NCBI GenBank assembly: GCA_021810905.1
Contig: JAJZQH010000002.1
Coordinates: 186,001-250,000, forward strand
Length of the DNA: 64,000 nt
Reading direction: 5' to 3'
DNA from: a bacterium
GTDB lineage: Bacteria > UBA10199 > 2-02-FULL-44-16 > JAAZCA01
The translations under genes and the position numbers were made by a program. This document shows, in pieces, positions 1 to 6,770 of the stretch; within the stretch, counting starts at the first letter, position 1; each line of letters opens with the position of its first letter. The notes beneath the pieces are model-generated. The model saw nothing but the letters and a program-made list of their open reading frames with translations, had not been told where the DNA came from and ran no database searches.

Positions 1-393
1 GTACGTTGCCTTGGATGTCTCGGATTCCCAGACTTCGACCTGCCTGATTGGAAGATTGAATCCCTGCGCCATGTTGAAGAGCAGCTTCGCGATATTCTCT
101 GCGGTCGGATTTACGTCCAGTTTGCGGAAGCGCTCGCCCGCATTCTCCAGCGCTGCCGTGAGCGGGTCGTCTTTGCAGAGCAGCGTAGTGTGGTCGAGGT
201 TCTCGGCGATCCATTCGCCTATCGTCTCCTTGAGGCGATCGAAGTGAATTACCATCCCGTGTTCGTCAAGCGTCTCTTTCCCCAGTACAAAGGTAACTCT
301 GGCGGTATGGCCGTGCAGGTTCCCGCACCGGCCTGCATCGTTCATAAGCCTGTGTCCGTAACAGAAGGTAAATGTCTTGGAGACGGTATACAT
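1..393 (-). CDS. queD: QueD / 6-pyruvoyl-tetrahydropterin synthase family protein (partial)
   Basis: The minus strand reads open from an ATG at 391-393 to the window edge (131 codons, no stop seen). The product matches the 6-pyruvoyl-tetrahydropterin synthase/6-carboxytetrahydropterin synthase fold. Visible are YGHRL with a zinc-ligand His, GRCGNLHGH, which carries the catalytic Cys and the other two zinc His, LDHTTL with the Asp-His pair, and a terminal WESETSKATY like the family's C-terminal Glu motif. QueD makes 6-carboxy-tetrahydropterin from 7,8-dihydroneopterin triphosphate in queuosine synthesis. Family length is about 120-140 residues, so nearly the whole gene is here. A folate/biopterin role cannot be excluded without its neighbours. 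It is divergent from the secreted-protein cluster at 655. Confidence 0.85.
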   Translation of the reverse strand, partial: MYTVSKTFTFCYGHRLMNDAGRCGNLHGHTARVTFVLGKETLDEHGMVIHFDRLKETIGEWIAENLDHTTLLCKDDPLTAALENAGERFRKLDVNPTAENIAKLLFNMAQGFNLPIRQVEVWESETSKATY

Positions 394-536
394 GTCAGCC
401 CTCAAACGCAGCGCCTATAGCATTTTCCGGACAACATCAATCGTCAAAAGATTGGCGGCACATGGCGCGCTTATCGAATTGAGAATGATGTGAGCGCATA
501 ACATGCTGATAAACAAAGTCAAATAATCATCCGTTA

Positions 537-552
537 TGGCACGCATATTGCT
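537..552 (+). promoter_or_regulatory. Sigma-54 (-24/-12) promoter
   Basis: TGGCAC, five bases, TTGCT: a consensus RpoN promoter with GG and GC ten bases apart. It lies about 100 bp upstream of the start at 655 and points into the first secreted-protein gene. A near-identical site precedes 2825. Confidence 0.75.
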
Positions 553-654
553 TCTTCTATAGATTGAACAATTTTTGAGGTGGCAGGTCCAGGCAATTGC
601 GTTTATTATGGATCACAATCTTTGCGGCAAACGACTGAAGGAGGAGATCATAAG

Positions 655-1530
655 ATGAAGCGTTTATTCTGTGCAGCTGCCGTGCTCATTGCCTTCCTCA
701 GCGTCTCTCTCCATGCGCGGGCTGAGTTGAATAATACGGCATTCTCAAAAAACCCCGACGATTACTGGGCAAGGATCGCGGTCTCCGGAGACAAGTTTAC
801 CATCAGCGTCGGCGGGAAATTCGCATCTGACTCTATTACCTTCGATCAGTTACTCACGTTCGGCGATTTCTGGAACGGACCCGCGACATGTCAATTCCCT
901 TCATTAAAAACAATTGGTAGCTGCCTCTGTTACCAGTGGGTGGGCAGCAGCCTTCAGAAAAATGTCGACTGTCTTAACGCGGCAAAGGAATTCTATCCGC
1001 TGAAAATTATTCCGTGGACGATAGTGGCGGCAGATCCAAAAGCCAACCTCCCATTGATGAAATCCACATGCGAGGCGGGCGATGATGCGCAGTCGTTCAA
1101 GTGCGCATTGCCAGGGAGCTTTGATACGCAGGGCAAGACCGCGGATCAGATAACCGACGATGCCATTGCCGCCATATCGAACAATTTATATTTTTCATCG
1201 CACAGGGGTTTTGCATTCTGGGCAATAGATTCCAGCAAGGCCCTCTCAGTCAGTCCCATACTCGACGTGCCGGCAATGCTCAAGAACGCAAGGCTTGCGG
1301 ACGAGGCAGCGGCGAAGAAGGCCGAAGAGGAAGCCGCGGCAGCCGCCGCATCATCAGCAGCAGCTGAAGAGCAGCAGAACCAGCAGACCGCGGGCGAAAA
1401 CGTCGTACATCTGCGCACCTTTGACGAGGGCGGGATGTGCACCTTGATGCCCGCGGCATCGCCGAACCCGGCGATGTTCATGTTGCTGGCGTCGGCCCTG
1501 GCGCCGATGATCTTCAGGCGCAGGAGATGA
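655..1530 (+). CDS. Exported protein with Cys-containing C-terminal sorting tail
   Basis: 291 residues. The start at 655 is chosen because AAGGAGGAG sits just upstream and a clean signal peptide follows (MKRLFCAAAVLIAFLSVSLHARA); an in-frame start at 580 would bury it. The N-terminal part (after FSKNPDDY) resembles segments in the proteins at 1602 and 2825 (pattern FSK.P.DY...V.GDK), so it may be a shared unnamed domain; it has several Cys pairs. A region rich in Ala and Glu/Gln, residues about 220-250, looks like a helical spacer. The end is GGMCTLMP, a hydrophobic helix, then RRRR, the layout of MYXO-CTERM-like surface-sorting signals. No TSP3 repeats are present. Function unknown; surface attachment is inferred from the tail. 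First gene of a run of five, behind a sigma-54 promoter. Confidence 0.85.
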   Translation: MKRLFCAAAVLIAFLSVSLHARAELNNTAFSKNPDDYWARIAVSGDKFTISVGGKFASDSITFDQLLTFGDFWNGPATCQFPSLKTIGSCLCYQWVGSSLQKNVDCLNAAKEFYPLKIIPWTIVAADPKANLPLMKSTCEAGDDAQSFKCALPGSFDTQGKTADQITDDAIAAISNNLYFSSHRGFAFWAIDSSKALSVSPILDVPAMLKNARLADEAAAKKAEEEAAAAAASSAAAEEQQNQQTAGENVVHLRTFDEGGMCTLMPAASPNPAMFMLLASALAPMIFRRRR

Positions 1531-1601
1531 GAGGTGGACGTAACCGAGACTTTAAAGTATAAAGAAAGACACAAACGAGGGGGATTTGAAAGGAGATGGG
1601 T

Positions 1602-2567
1602 ATGAAGAGATTTTTTATTATTATGGCTGTGCTTTTCTCCGTAGGGTTTGCGTATATATCTGATGCTGTATCATTTTGTTCAGCACCGGGTATGTTTTCT
1701 TCCAATGCCAGCGATTTCTTCGGAACGGTGATTGTTTATCCGGACGTCCAGGCTTATCAAACCGTCGTGTATGGAAGACTGGCTCCTGGAAAGCATTTTA
1801 AGGATCTCAAGCCGCTTGTATCGCTCTTAAGTGTAAAAAACACACTTGATCCAACCCTGCAAAAATATTTTATGGAACTTGCGGAACAAAGAATATTTTT
1901 GTGGAGAACTGGTTCTCAGGTTACGACATTGAGTTCGTGCAAGCCAATACCAACCAAGGATGCCGATACAAAAGGGGAACTTTTTAGCTGTGTGCGGTTC
2001 TGGCTGGATGAGACCGGTGGAAAGAATACGATCAATGAGAGGATAGATGGTTTAATAGCAGATGATAAGTCGCAGAATTATGAGTATTGGTTCAGTCTTG
2101 CGGAGAAGGCGTGTGAAAGTTCAAAATTAACAGCAGATGTTTTTTATGCGCCAGGCAAATCTGATAAAGACGCTGATAGCGTTCCCGACATAATTGACAA
2201 CTGTCCCGACGTCCCCAACTTCTCCCAGGAAGACACTGACGCCGATGGCGTAGGCGATGCGTGTAAGCCGGCAGCTGCAGGTGCTGACGCCGACGCAGAC
2301 GGCGTGCCGGATTCTATCGACAAGTGCCCGGATGTTGCGGCCGATGCCTCGACCTTGGGCTGTCCGTCCGATCAGATCTGCATGAACCTCGGGTATTCAA
2401 AAGCAGGCGACGCGGAAACTACTACAACGACCACTTCAAGCGGCGCCGAAAGCGGCGGCAAGGGCGGCTGCGGCAGTCAGCTGGTTCCGGGCTCATCGGC
2501 CAATGCGATTTCAATGCTGTTCTTTGCCGCGGCGATCGTGCCGCTGGTCTGGAGGCGGAGGAAATAA
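1602..2567 (+). CDS. Exported TSP3-repeat protein with C-terminal sorting tail
   Basis: 321 residues. AGGAG at 1591-1595 is six bases from the ATG at 1602, favoured over the ATG at 1596, which would abut it. There is a signal peptide, then a domain of about 170 residues that begins SSNASDFFG and resembles the unit in the neighbours. Two thrombospondin type-3-like calcium repeats follow (DKDADSVPD..DNCPDV and DADADGVPD..DKCPDV), then a Thr/Ser/Gly-rich linker. The tail is GGCGSQLVPG, a hydrophobic helix and WRRRK. It lies 71 bp after the previous gene with no terminator between, so probably co-transcribed from the promoter at 537. A rho-independent terminator follows. Likely a surface protein; binding partner unknown. 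Confidence 0.85.
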   Translation: MKRFFIIMAVLFSVGFAYISDAVSFCSAPGMFSSNASDFFGTVIVYPDVQAYQTVVYGRLAPGKHFKDLKPLVSLLSVKNTLDPTLQKYFMELAEQRIFLWRTGSQVTTLSSCKPIPTKDADTKGELFSCVRFWLDETGGKNTINERIDGLIADDKSQNYEYWFSLAEKACESSKLTADVFYAPGKSDKDADSVPDIIDNCPDVPNFSQEDTDADGVGDACKPAAAGADADADGVPDSIDKCPDVAADASTLGCPSDQICMNLGYSKAGDAETTTTTTSSGAESGGKGGCGSQLVPGSSANAISMLFFAAAIVPLVWRRRK

Positions 2568-2621
2568 CGCAAGGGATTGCCACGCCACGACCTTTGATCG
2601 TGGCTCGCAATGACACACATT

Positions 2622-2655
2622 AAAAAGGCCCTGCCGCAAAACGGCAGGGCTTTTT
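2622..2655 (+). terminator. Rho-independent terminator
   Basis: Nine-base-pair GC-rich stem (2628-2636 with 2642-2650), five-base loop, T tract after and A tract before. Ends the 655-2567 transcription unit. Confidence 0.9.
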
Positions 2656-2756
2656 CGTGGTGACAAGGCTCCCCGCATTGCCCTCCATTTTCACCGCATG
2701 CAAATCTGCACGATCGCCAACTTGTTGTTCTTAGGGTTATTTATATTTTCAATCAA

Positions 2757-2772
2757 TGGCACGATAATTGCT
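2757..2772 (+). promoter_or_regulatory. Sigma-54 (-24/-12) promoter
   Basis: TGGCAC, five bases, TTGCT, with GG and GC ten bases apart, 53 bp upstream of the start at 2825. Same core as the site at 537, which suggests joint RpoN control of these exported proteins. Confidence 0.75.
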
Positions 2773-2824
2773 GATTATAACCGGAACGGAGGAATGTCTC
2801 ACCGTTCTGGAGGCAATCGAATAT

Positions 2825-4708
2825 ATGAAGAACAAATTGATGATGATGCTAATCGCGGCGCTGGCCGCAACGCTTACGGCTGCCGCAGCCCATGCTGATT
2901 TCAGCCTTGGCGGCGGCTTTGGCGATATGGCAAGCGATGCGCAACATTCGGTTGAGCAACAGCTCAACAATGCAGCCGAGGCGGTGAATAATATCGGCTA
3001 TTTTTCGAAAGACCCGGCAGACTTCGGCGTCGTCCAGGTCAAAAACCTGGGCCTGGTCTTCTATGGGAAGCTCGCAGGCAGCAATACTTGGAATGACCTG
3101 CCCACCAGATACATGAATGAAGTGATCACGGTCTGCAATCAGGACACTAAGCATTGCACGGATTACAAATTCGAAAATCCCAAGATCGCGGTCGTCCTCT
3201 ATCTGCAGTCTCCGCCCTACACGCATCCTGCTCCGCAGAGCGATGGCGGAGATTGTTGGGTTGTGCAGGACGACAAGGGACAGGCCGTCGTCGGTCTCTG
3301 GTCTGGAAATTTCGGACTCGGTTACAGCTACGACTGTTCGTCCAATACCACGGCGAGCAATTCCCCCAAGCCATACACCATTCCTGTCTACGTGCCGTTC
3401 AGCGATTGTCGTCCGTTCTGGGATAAGCAGAAATTTACCTGCACGATCGAATCCAAATTTCTTCCGGACATTCAACAGCTCCGGGATCCCAATTATTATA
3501 ATGCCCGGATCTCCTTTATCAGCGGGCCGGACTGGGTCACGGGAACCCACTACGGTGAAAAGCACGAAATGCTGGAGCAGTATCCCCAGAGCATGATCCT
3601 CTCGCTCAACGATCTTCTCACGACGACCAAAGATGGAGACGGCGACACGATTCCGGATGCGTGGGACAACTGCGCCGAAGTCGCCAACAATCAGATGATG
3701 CCGCCGAAATATGATGATTACTGGCATCAGCAGGACTCCGACTTCGACGGCGTGGGCGATGCGTGCGACAAGTGCAACGACCTCTGGGATCCGACCAACC
3801 AGTGCGTTCCCCCTCCCCAAATGCCTAAGACAGAGGATGAGGCCACAAAGAAGCTCTACTTCTCGCAGAAGGAAAAGGACTACGGCATCGTGATAACCGG
3901 AGATAAAGTCGTCTTCTTCGCGATGTTCGGGGCTACCAAGCAGTTGAGCGATTTTCCAGAGGTCGCCGGCAAGCGCATCGGCGTGTTCTCCGCATGGAAT
4001 GATGAAAACGGAAATTACAGGGAACATTGCAGTTTCCCTGCCCTGGACTGGAAAAATGAGAACGGCGACCTGGACTGGGTCGACAACCCGATCAAGCTTT
4101 CATGCCTGGGCATCAAGAAAGACAAGGGCGTCATGTGCACGGCGCCACTGGATCAGGTCGCACAATCGTTCGAAATATCTGTGGACGAGTTCAAGGCAGC
4201 GTTCGAGGCCCATGATGATAACCTCCGGTTCTTCTTCGGCGGGGGGCTTGAATACGCGCTCCCCAGTTATAAGAGCCCGTTCGTCACCATCAAGGCACTG
4301 CGCGAGGCTGCCGAAAAATCAAAGGACAAGGACGACGACGGGATACCGGATAAGTGGGACGATTCCATAGATGACCCAGGAAAGACATCTTCTCCCAGTG
4401 ATCCTGATGACAGCGCGACTCCACAGGGGGTATCCGCCGACGATTCAGACGAGACAGGCGACAACATGGACGACAAGGATGGAGACGGCATATCTGACGA
4501 CGCCGATGCATGTCAGGAGGATGCGGGTTCCTTCAGCTTTGACCCTGCAAAGAACGGTTGCCCAGGCGCGAATTTGAATGCTTCCGAAACTTCGGGGTCA
4601 GCTGACAACGGCGGATGCACCCTGGCCCCGACGGCCACTATAGACCCCGCAGCGCTCGTACTCATTGCGGCGGCGTTGGCGCCGATAATTTTGAGGCGCA
4701 AGCCATAA
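2825..4708 (+). CDS. Large exported protein with two copies of an unnamed domain, TSP3 repeats and sorting tail
   Basis: 627 residues. The start at 2825 has GGAGG 11 bases upstream and gives a direct signal peptide (MKNKLMMMLIAALAATLTA). The protein holds two related halves. One begins YFSKDPADFGVVQV, the other YFSQKEKDYGIVITGDKV. Each runs roughly 200-260 residues, and each ends in a DxDxD calcium-binding stretch (KDGDGDTIPDAWDNC; KDKDDDGIPDKWDD). More Asp-rich repeats follow (DDKDGDGISDDADAC). The C-terminus is GGCTLAP, a hydrophobic helix and LRRKP. Architecture and composition make it a paralogue of the proteins at 655 and 1602. It has its own sigma-54 promoter and terminator. Function not recognised; a calcium-stabilised surface protein is inferred. 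Confidence 0.85.
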   Translation: MKNKLMMMLIAALAATLTAAAAHADFSLGGGFGDMASDAQHSVEQQLNNAAEAVNNIGYFSKDPADFGVVQVKNLGLVFYGKLAGSNTWNDLPTRYMNEVITVCNQDTKHCTDYKFENPKIAVVLYLQSPPYTHPAPQSDGGDCWVVQDDKGQAVVGLWSGNFGLGYSYDCSSNTTASNSPKPYTIPVYVPFSDCRPFWDKQKFTCTIESKFLPDIQQLRDPNYYNARISFISGPDWVTGTHYGEKHEMLEQYPQSMILSLNDLLTTTKDGDGDTIPDAWDNCAEVANNQMMPPKYDDYWHQQDSDFDGVGDACDKCNDLWDPTNQCVPPPQMPKTEDEATKKLYFSQKEKDYGIVITGDKVVFFAMFGATKQLSDFPEVAGKRIGVFSAWNDENGNYREHCSFPALDWKNENGDLDWVDNPIKLSCLGIKKDKGVMCTAPLDQVAQSFEISVDEFKAAFEAHDDNLRFFFGGGLEYALPSYKSPFVTIKALREAAEKSKDKDDDGIPDKWDDSIDDPGKTSSPSDPDDSATPQGVSADDSDETGDNMDDKDGDGISDDADACQEDAGSFSFDPAKNGCPGANLNASETSGSADNGGCTLAPTATIDPAALVLIAAALAPIILRRKP

Positions 4709-4732
4709 TCTAACCAGTTGAAATTAATGATC

Positions 4733-4765
4733 AAAAAGCCCTGCTCTGCGAGCGGGGCTTTTTTT
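4733..4765 (+). terminator. Rho-independent terminator
   Basis: AGCCCTGCTC stem with one G-T wobble, TGC loop, then seven Ts. Ends the gene at 2825-4708. Confidence 0.9.
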
Positions 4766-4839
4766 CTCGCAACTTTTTCCGAACTCTGCCGATAACGAAA
4801 GTGGAGGGGCGTGCGCAAGCATCCAGGAGCGCTAAATTT

Positions 4840-5643
4840 ATGAAAAAACTACTCACAATGATCTTCGTAGTCGCAGTGATCGCCCTGACCGCGGCCCAGG
4901 CCTATGCCTTCGACACCGACGCCGACGGCATTGACGACGCAAACGACAACTGCCTCACCGTCAAGAACGGCAATTGTTCTCAAAATCTGCTTAACTGCGA
5001 CATAGACGGCGACGGCACCGTCACTCCAGAAGAGGAGCTCGGCGGTTATCAGAAGAACTGGAACAAGGACGCAGACAAGATCGGCGATGCATGCCAGGAC
5101 TATGACGGCGACGGCATAATGGATTATCTGGACAACTGCCCTGGCGTGGACAACCCCTCACAGAATGCCGATGCGTGCAGCGACAAAGATAACGACCTGA
5201 TCGCCGATGCGAAAGACAACTGTATTGATACGCCCAATCCGCAGCAGGAGGACAGGGATCTGGACGGAGTCGGCGACTTTTGCGACAACTGCCGCCTGGT
5301 GGCGAATCCGGATCAGCTCGATTCAAACGACGACAACTTTGGCGATGCCTGCACTGAAGACGAGGACGCTGATCAGATCCCGAACAAGGACGACAATTGC
5401 CCCCTGCTCTTCAACCCCGGCCAGGAGGATGGCGATAACGACGGCGTTGGCGATGCCTGCGACGCCCCGGTGGATACGAGCGCGTCCCCGGCCCCGGTAA
5501 CTACGGCCCCGGTAGCGCTGAACCACAACAGCAGCTGTTCCCTCATGGCCGGCGCAATGGCCAGCGCGGACGCTTATGGAATTTCGGCCCTTATACTCAT
5601 GACCTCGGGCCTCATACTGGCGCTCCGCCGCAAGGCCAAATAA
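4840..5643 (+). CDS. Exported TSP3-repeat protein with sorting tail
   Basis: 267 residues from the ATG at 4840 (GGAG ten bases upstream; upstream ATG at 4801 would place charged residues before the signal peptide). After the signal peptide almost the whole mature protein is thrombospondin type-3-like repeats: DTDADGIDDANDNC, DYDGDGIMDYLDNCPG, DKDNDLIADAKDNC, DRDLDGVGDFCDNC, DEDADQIPNKDDNCP and DGDNDGVGDACDAP. An EF-hand-like DIDGDGTVTPEEE lies between the first two. These bind calcium and stiffen extracellular stalks. A Pro/Ala/Thr linker leads to SSCSLM, a hydrophobic stretch and LRRKAK. It lacks the unnamed N-terminal domain of its neighbours, so may be a pure spacer or stalk protein. Confidence 0.87.
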   Translation: MKKLLTMIFVVAVIALTAAQAYAFDTDADGIDDANDNCLTVKNGNCSQNLLNCDIDGDGTVTPEEELGGYQKNWNKDADKIGDACQDYDGDGIMDYLDNCPGVDNPSQNADACSDKDNDLIADAKDNCIDTPNPQQEDRDLDGVGDFCDNCRLVANPDQLDSNDDNFGDACTEDEDADQIPNKDDNCPLLFNPGQEDGDNDGVGDACDAPVDTSASPAPVTTAPVALNHNSSCSLMAGAMASADAYGISALILMTSGLILALRRKAK

Positions 5644-5755
5644 TTTGAAAAAACCGCGCAACCTTTGACTATGCCTGCCGAAAATGATTAAGAGGCATCG
5701 GGGGAGCATTAAGGGCATCTGTCAAAATGTCAGAGGCCCTGAGAGGGCACAAGTC

Positions 5756-6595
5756 ATGAAGGCTCCCAGGTTGTTACTAGCGGTTCTCATCGCGGTTATT
5801 TTCTCCGCGCCCGCAATCCTGTACGCTCAGTGCACCGTCAAAGAGTTCGGCGTCGATTATCTGGATTCCGATTGCGACCAGATCATCGACAACACCGATA
5901 TGAACGATGCGGACAACGACGGAGTGCCGGACGGAGATTGGGTGGACAATTGCCGGTTTGCACCTAACGGCGACTGTTCCAAGGACCCTCTCTTCTGCGA
6001 CGTAGACATGACCTGCCTGCAGCCGAACCCTCCACCAAACTGCACGCCGACCCAGAAAGAGATAGATGTAGGATATCAGGCGGACTGGAATACCAACGGC
6101 GTGGGCGACGCGTGCGACGATTCAGACAATGACGGAGTTGCCGACTATCTGGATAATTGCAAGACGCTGTTCAATCCGAATCAGGGTGAGAATGATTGCA
6201 CGGACTCTGACAAGGATTTTTTTGAGGACTCCATCGATAACTGTCCGTATATCTACAATCCGAAACAGGAAGATACCGACAAGGACGGCGTCGGCGACTG
6301 GTGCGACAACTGCCGCATGATCTCAAATCCCGCACAGAACGCATCCGCATGCCCTGACGGCAGCGGCTCCACAAGCGGTAGCACTGCCGATGGCACGCAG
6401 CCGAGCCCGTCACAATCTCCGGCCACGGGAAATGCCGTCGTAAATGGCTCGCCAGGACCTGGTCCCGAGACGATTCAGGGCAACGGCATTGGAGAAGGCG
6501 GTTGCGCCCTGTGCGCCGGACAGGGCGGTTCCCCCTACGCGGCCGTCGCATTTCTCCTGGCAGCGATGCTTTTGCTCCGCGCGCGAAGAACTTGA
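5756..6595 (+). CDS. Exported TSP3-repeat protein with sorting tail
   Basis: 279 residues. The ATG at 5756 is followed at once by a signal peptide (MKAPRLLLAVLIAVIFSAPA), so the in-frame ATG at 5684 is not used. The mature part carries Asp-rich calcium repeats (DADNDGVPDGDWVDNC, DSDNDGVADYLDNC, DSDKDFFEDSIDNCP, DTDKDGVGDWCDNC), then a Ser/Gly/Pro-rich linker. The tail is GGCALCAGQGG, a hydrophobic helix and RARR. No terminator separates it from the gene at 4840, so the two probably form one unit. Surface-anchored calcium-binding role inferred from architecture only. Confidence 0.87.
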   Translation: MKAPRLLLAVLIAVIFSAPAILYAQCTVKEFGVDYLDSDCDQIIDNTDMNDADNDGVPDGDWVDNCRFAPNGDCSKDPLFCDVDMTCLQPNPPPNCTPTQKEIDVGYQADWNTNGVGDACDDSDNDGVADYLDNCKTLFNPNQGENDCTDSDKDFFEDSIDNCPYIYNPKQEDTDKDGVGDWCDNCRMISNPAQNASACPDGSGSTSGSTADGTQPSPSQSPATGNAVVNGSPGPGPETIQGNGIGEGGCALCAGQGGSPYAAVAFLLAAMLLLRARRT

Positions 6596-6596
6596 A

Positions 6597-6732
6597 TGAA
6601 CCAGAATCCAGAATTCAGAAGCCAGAATTCAGAAGTTATTTGAAGAGGTAGGCAAGCTGTTGTGGGCTTATTCAGATGTCATTCTGAATTCTGACTACTG
6701 ACTTCTGGCTTCTGAATTTCGGCTTCTGCCTT
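6597..6732 (-). repeat. Palindromic repeat A, copy 1
   Basis: Two arms of iterated seven-base words (CAGAATC, CAGAATT, CAGAAGC, and their complements ATTCTGA, CTTCTGG) enclose a core at about 6635-6681. That core is nearly the reverse complement of 19229-19278 (copy 2). It fills the gap before metH. Confidence 0.85.
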
Positions 6733-6770
6733 TGGTTGCATCCAGCTGAACTCTCAGCTATGTCACCCGC

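Noticed and set aside
2849-4027. Long open frame on the minus strand (392 codons)
   Set aside because: Lies wholly opposite the exported protein at 2825-4708, which has a ribosome site, signal peptide and repeats; the antisense translation shows no family.
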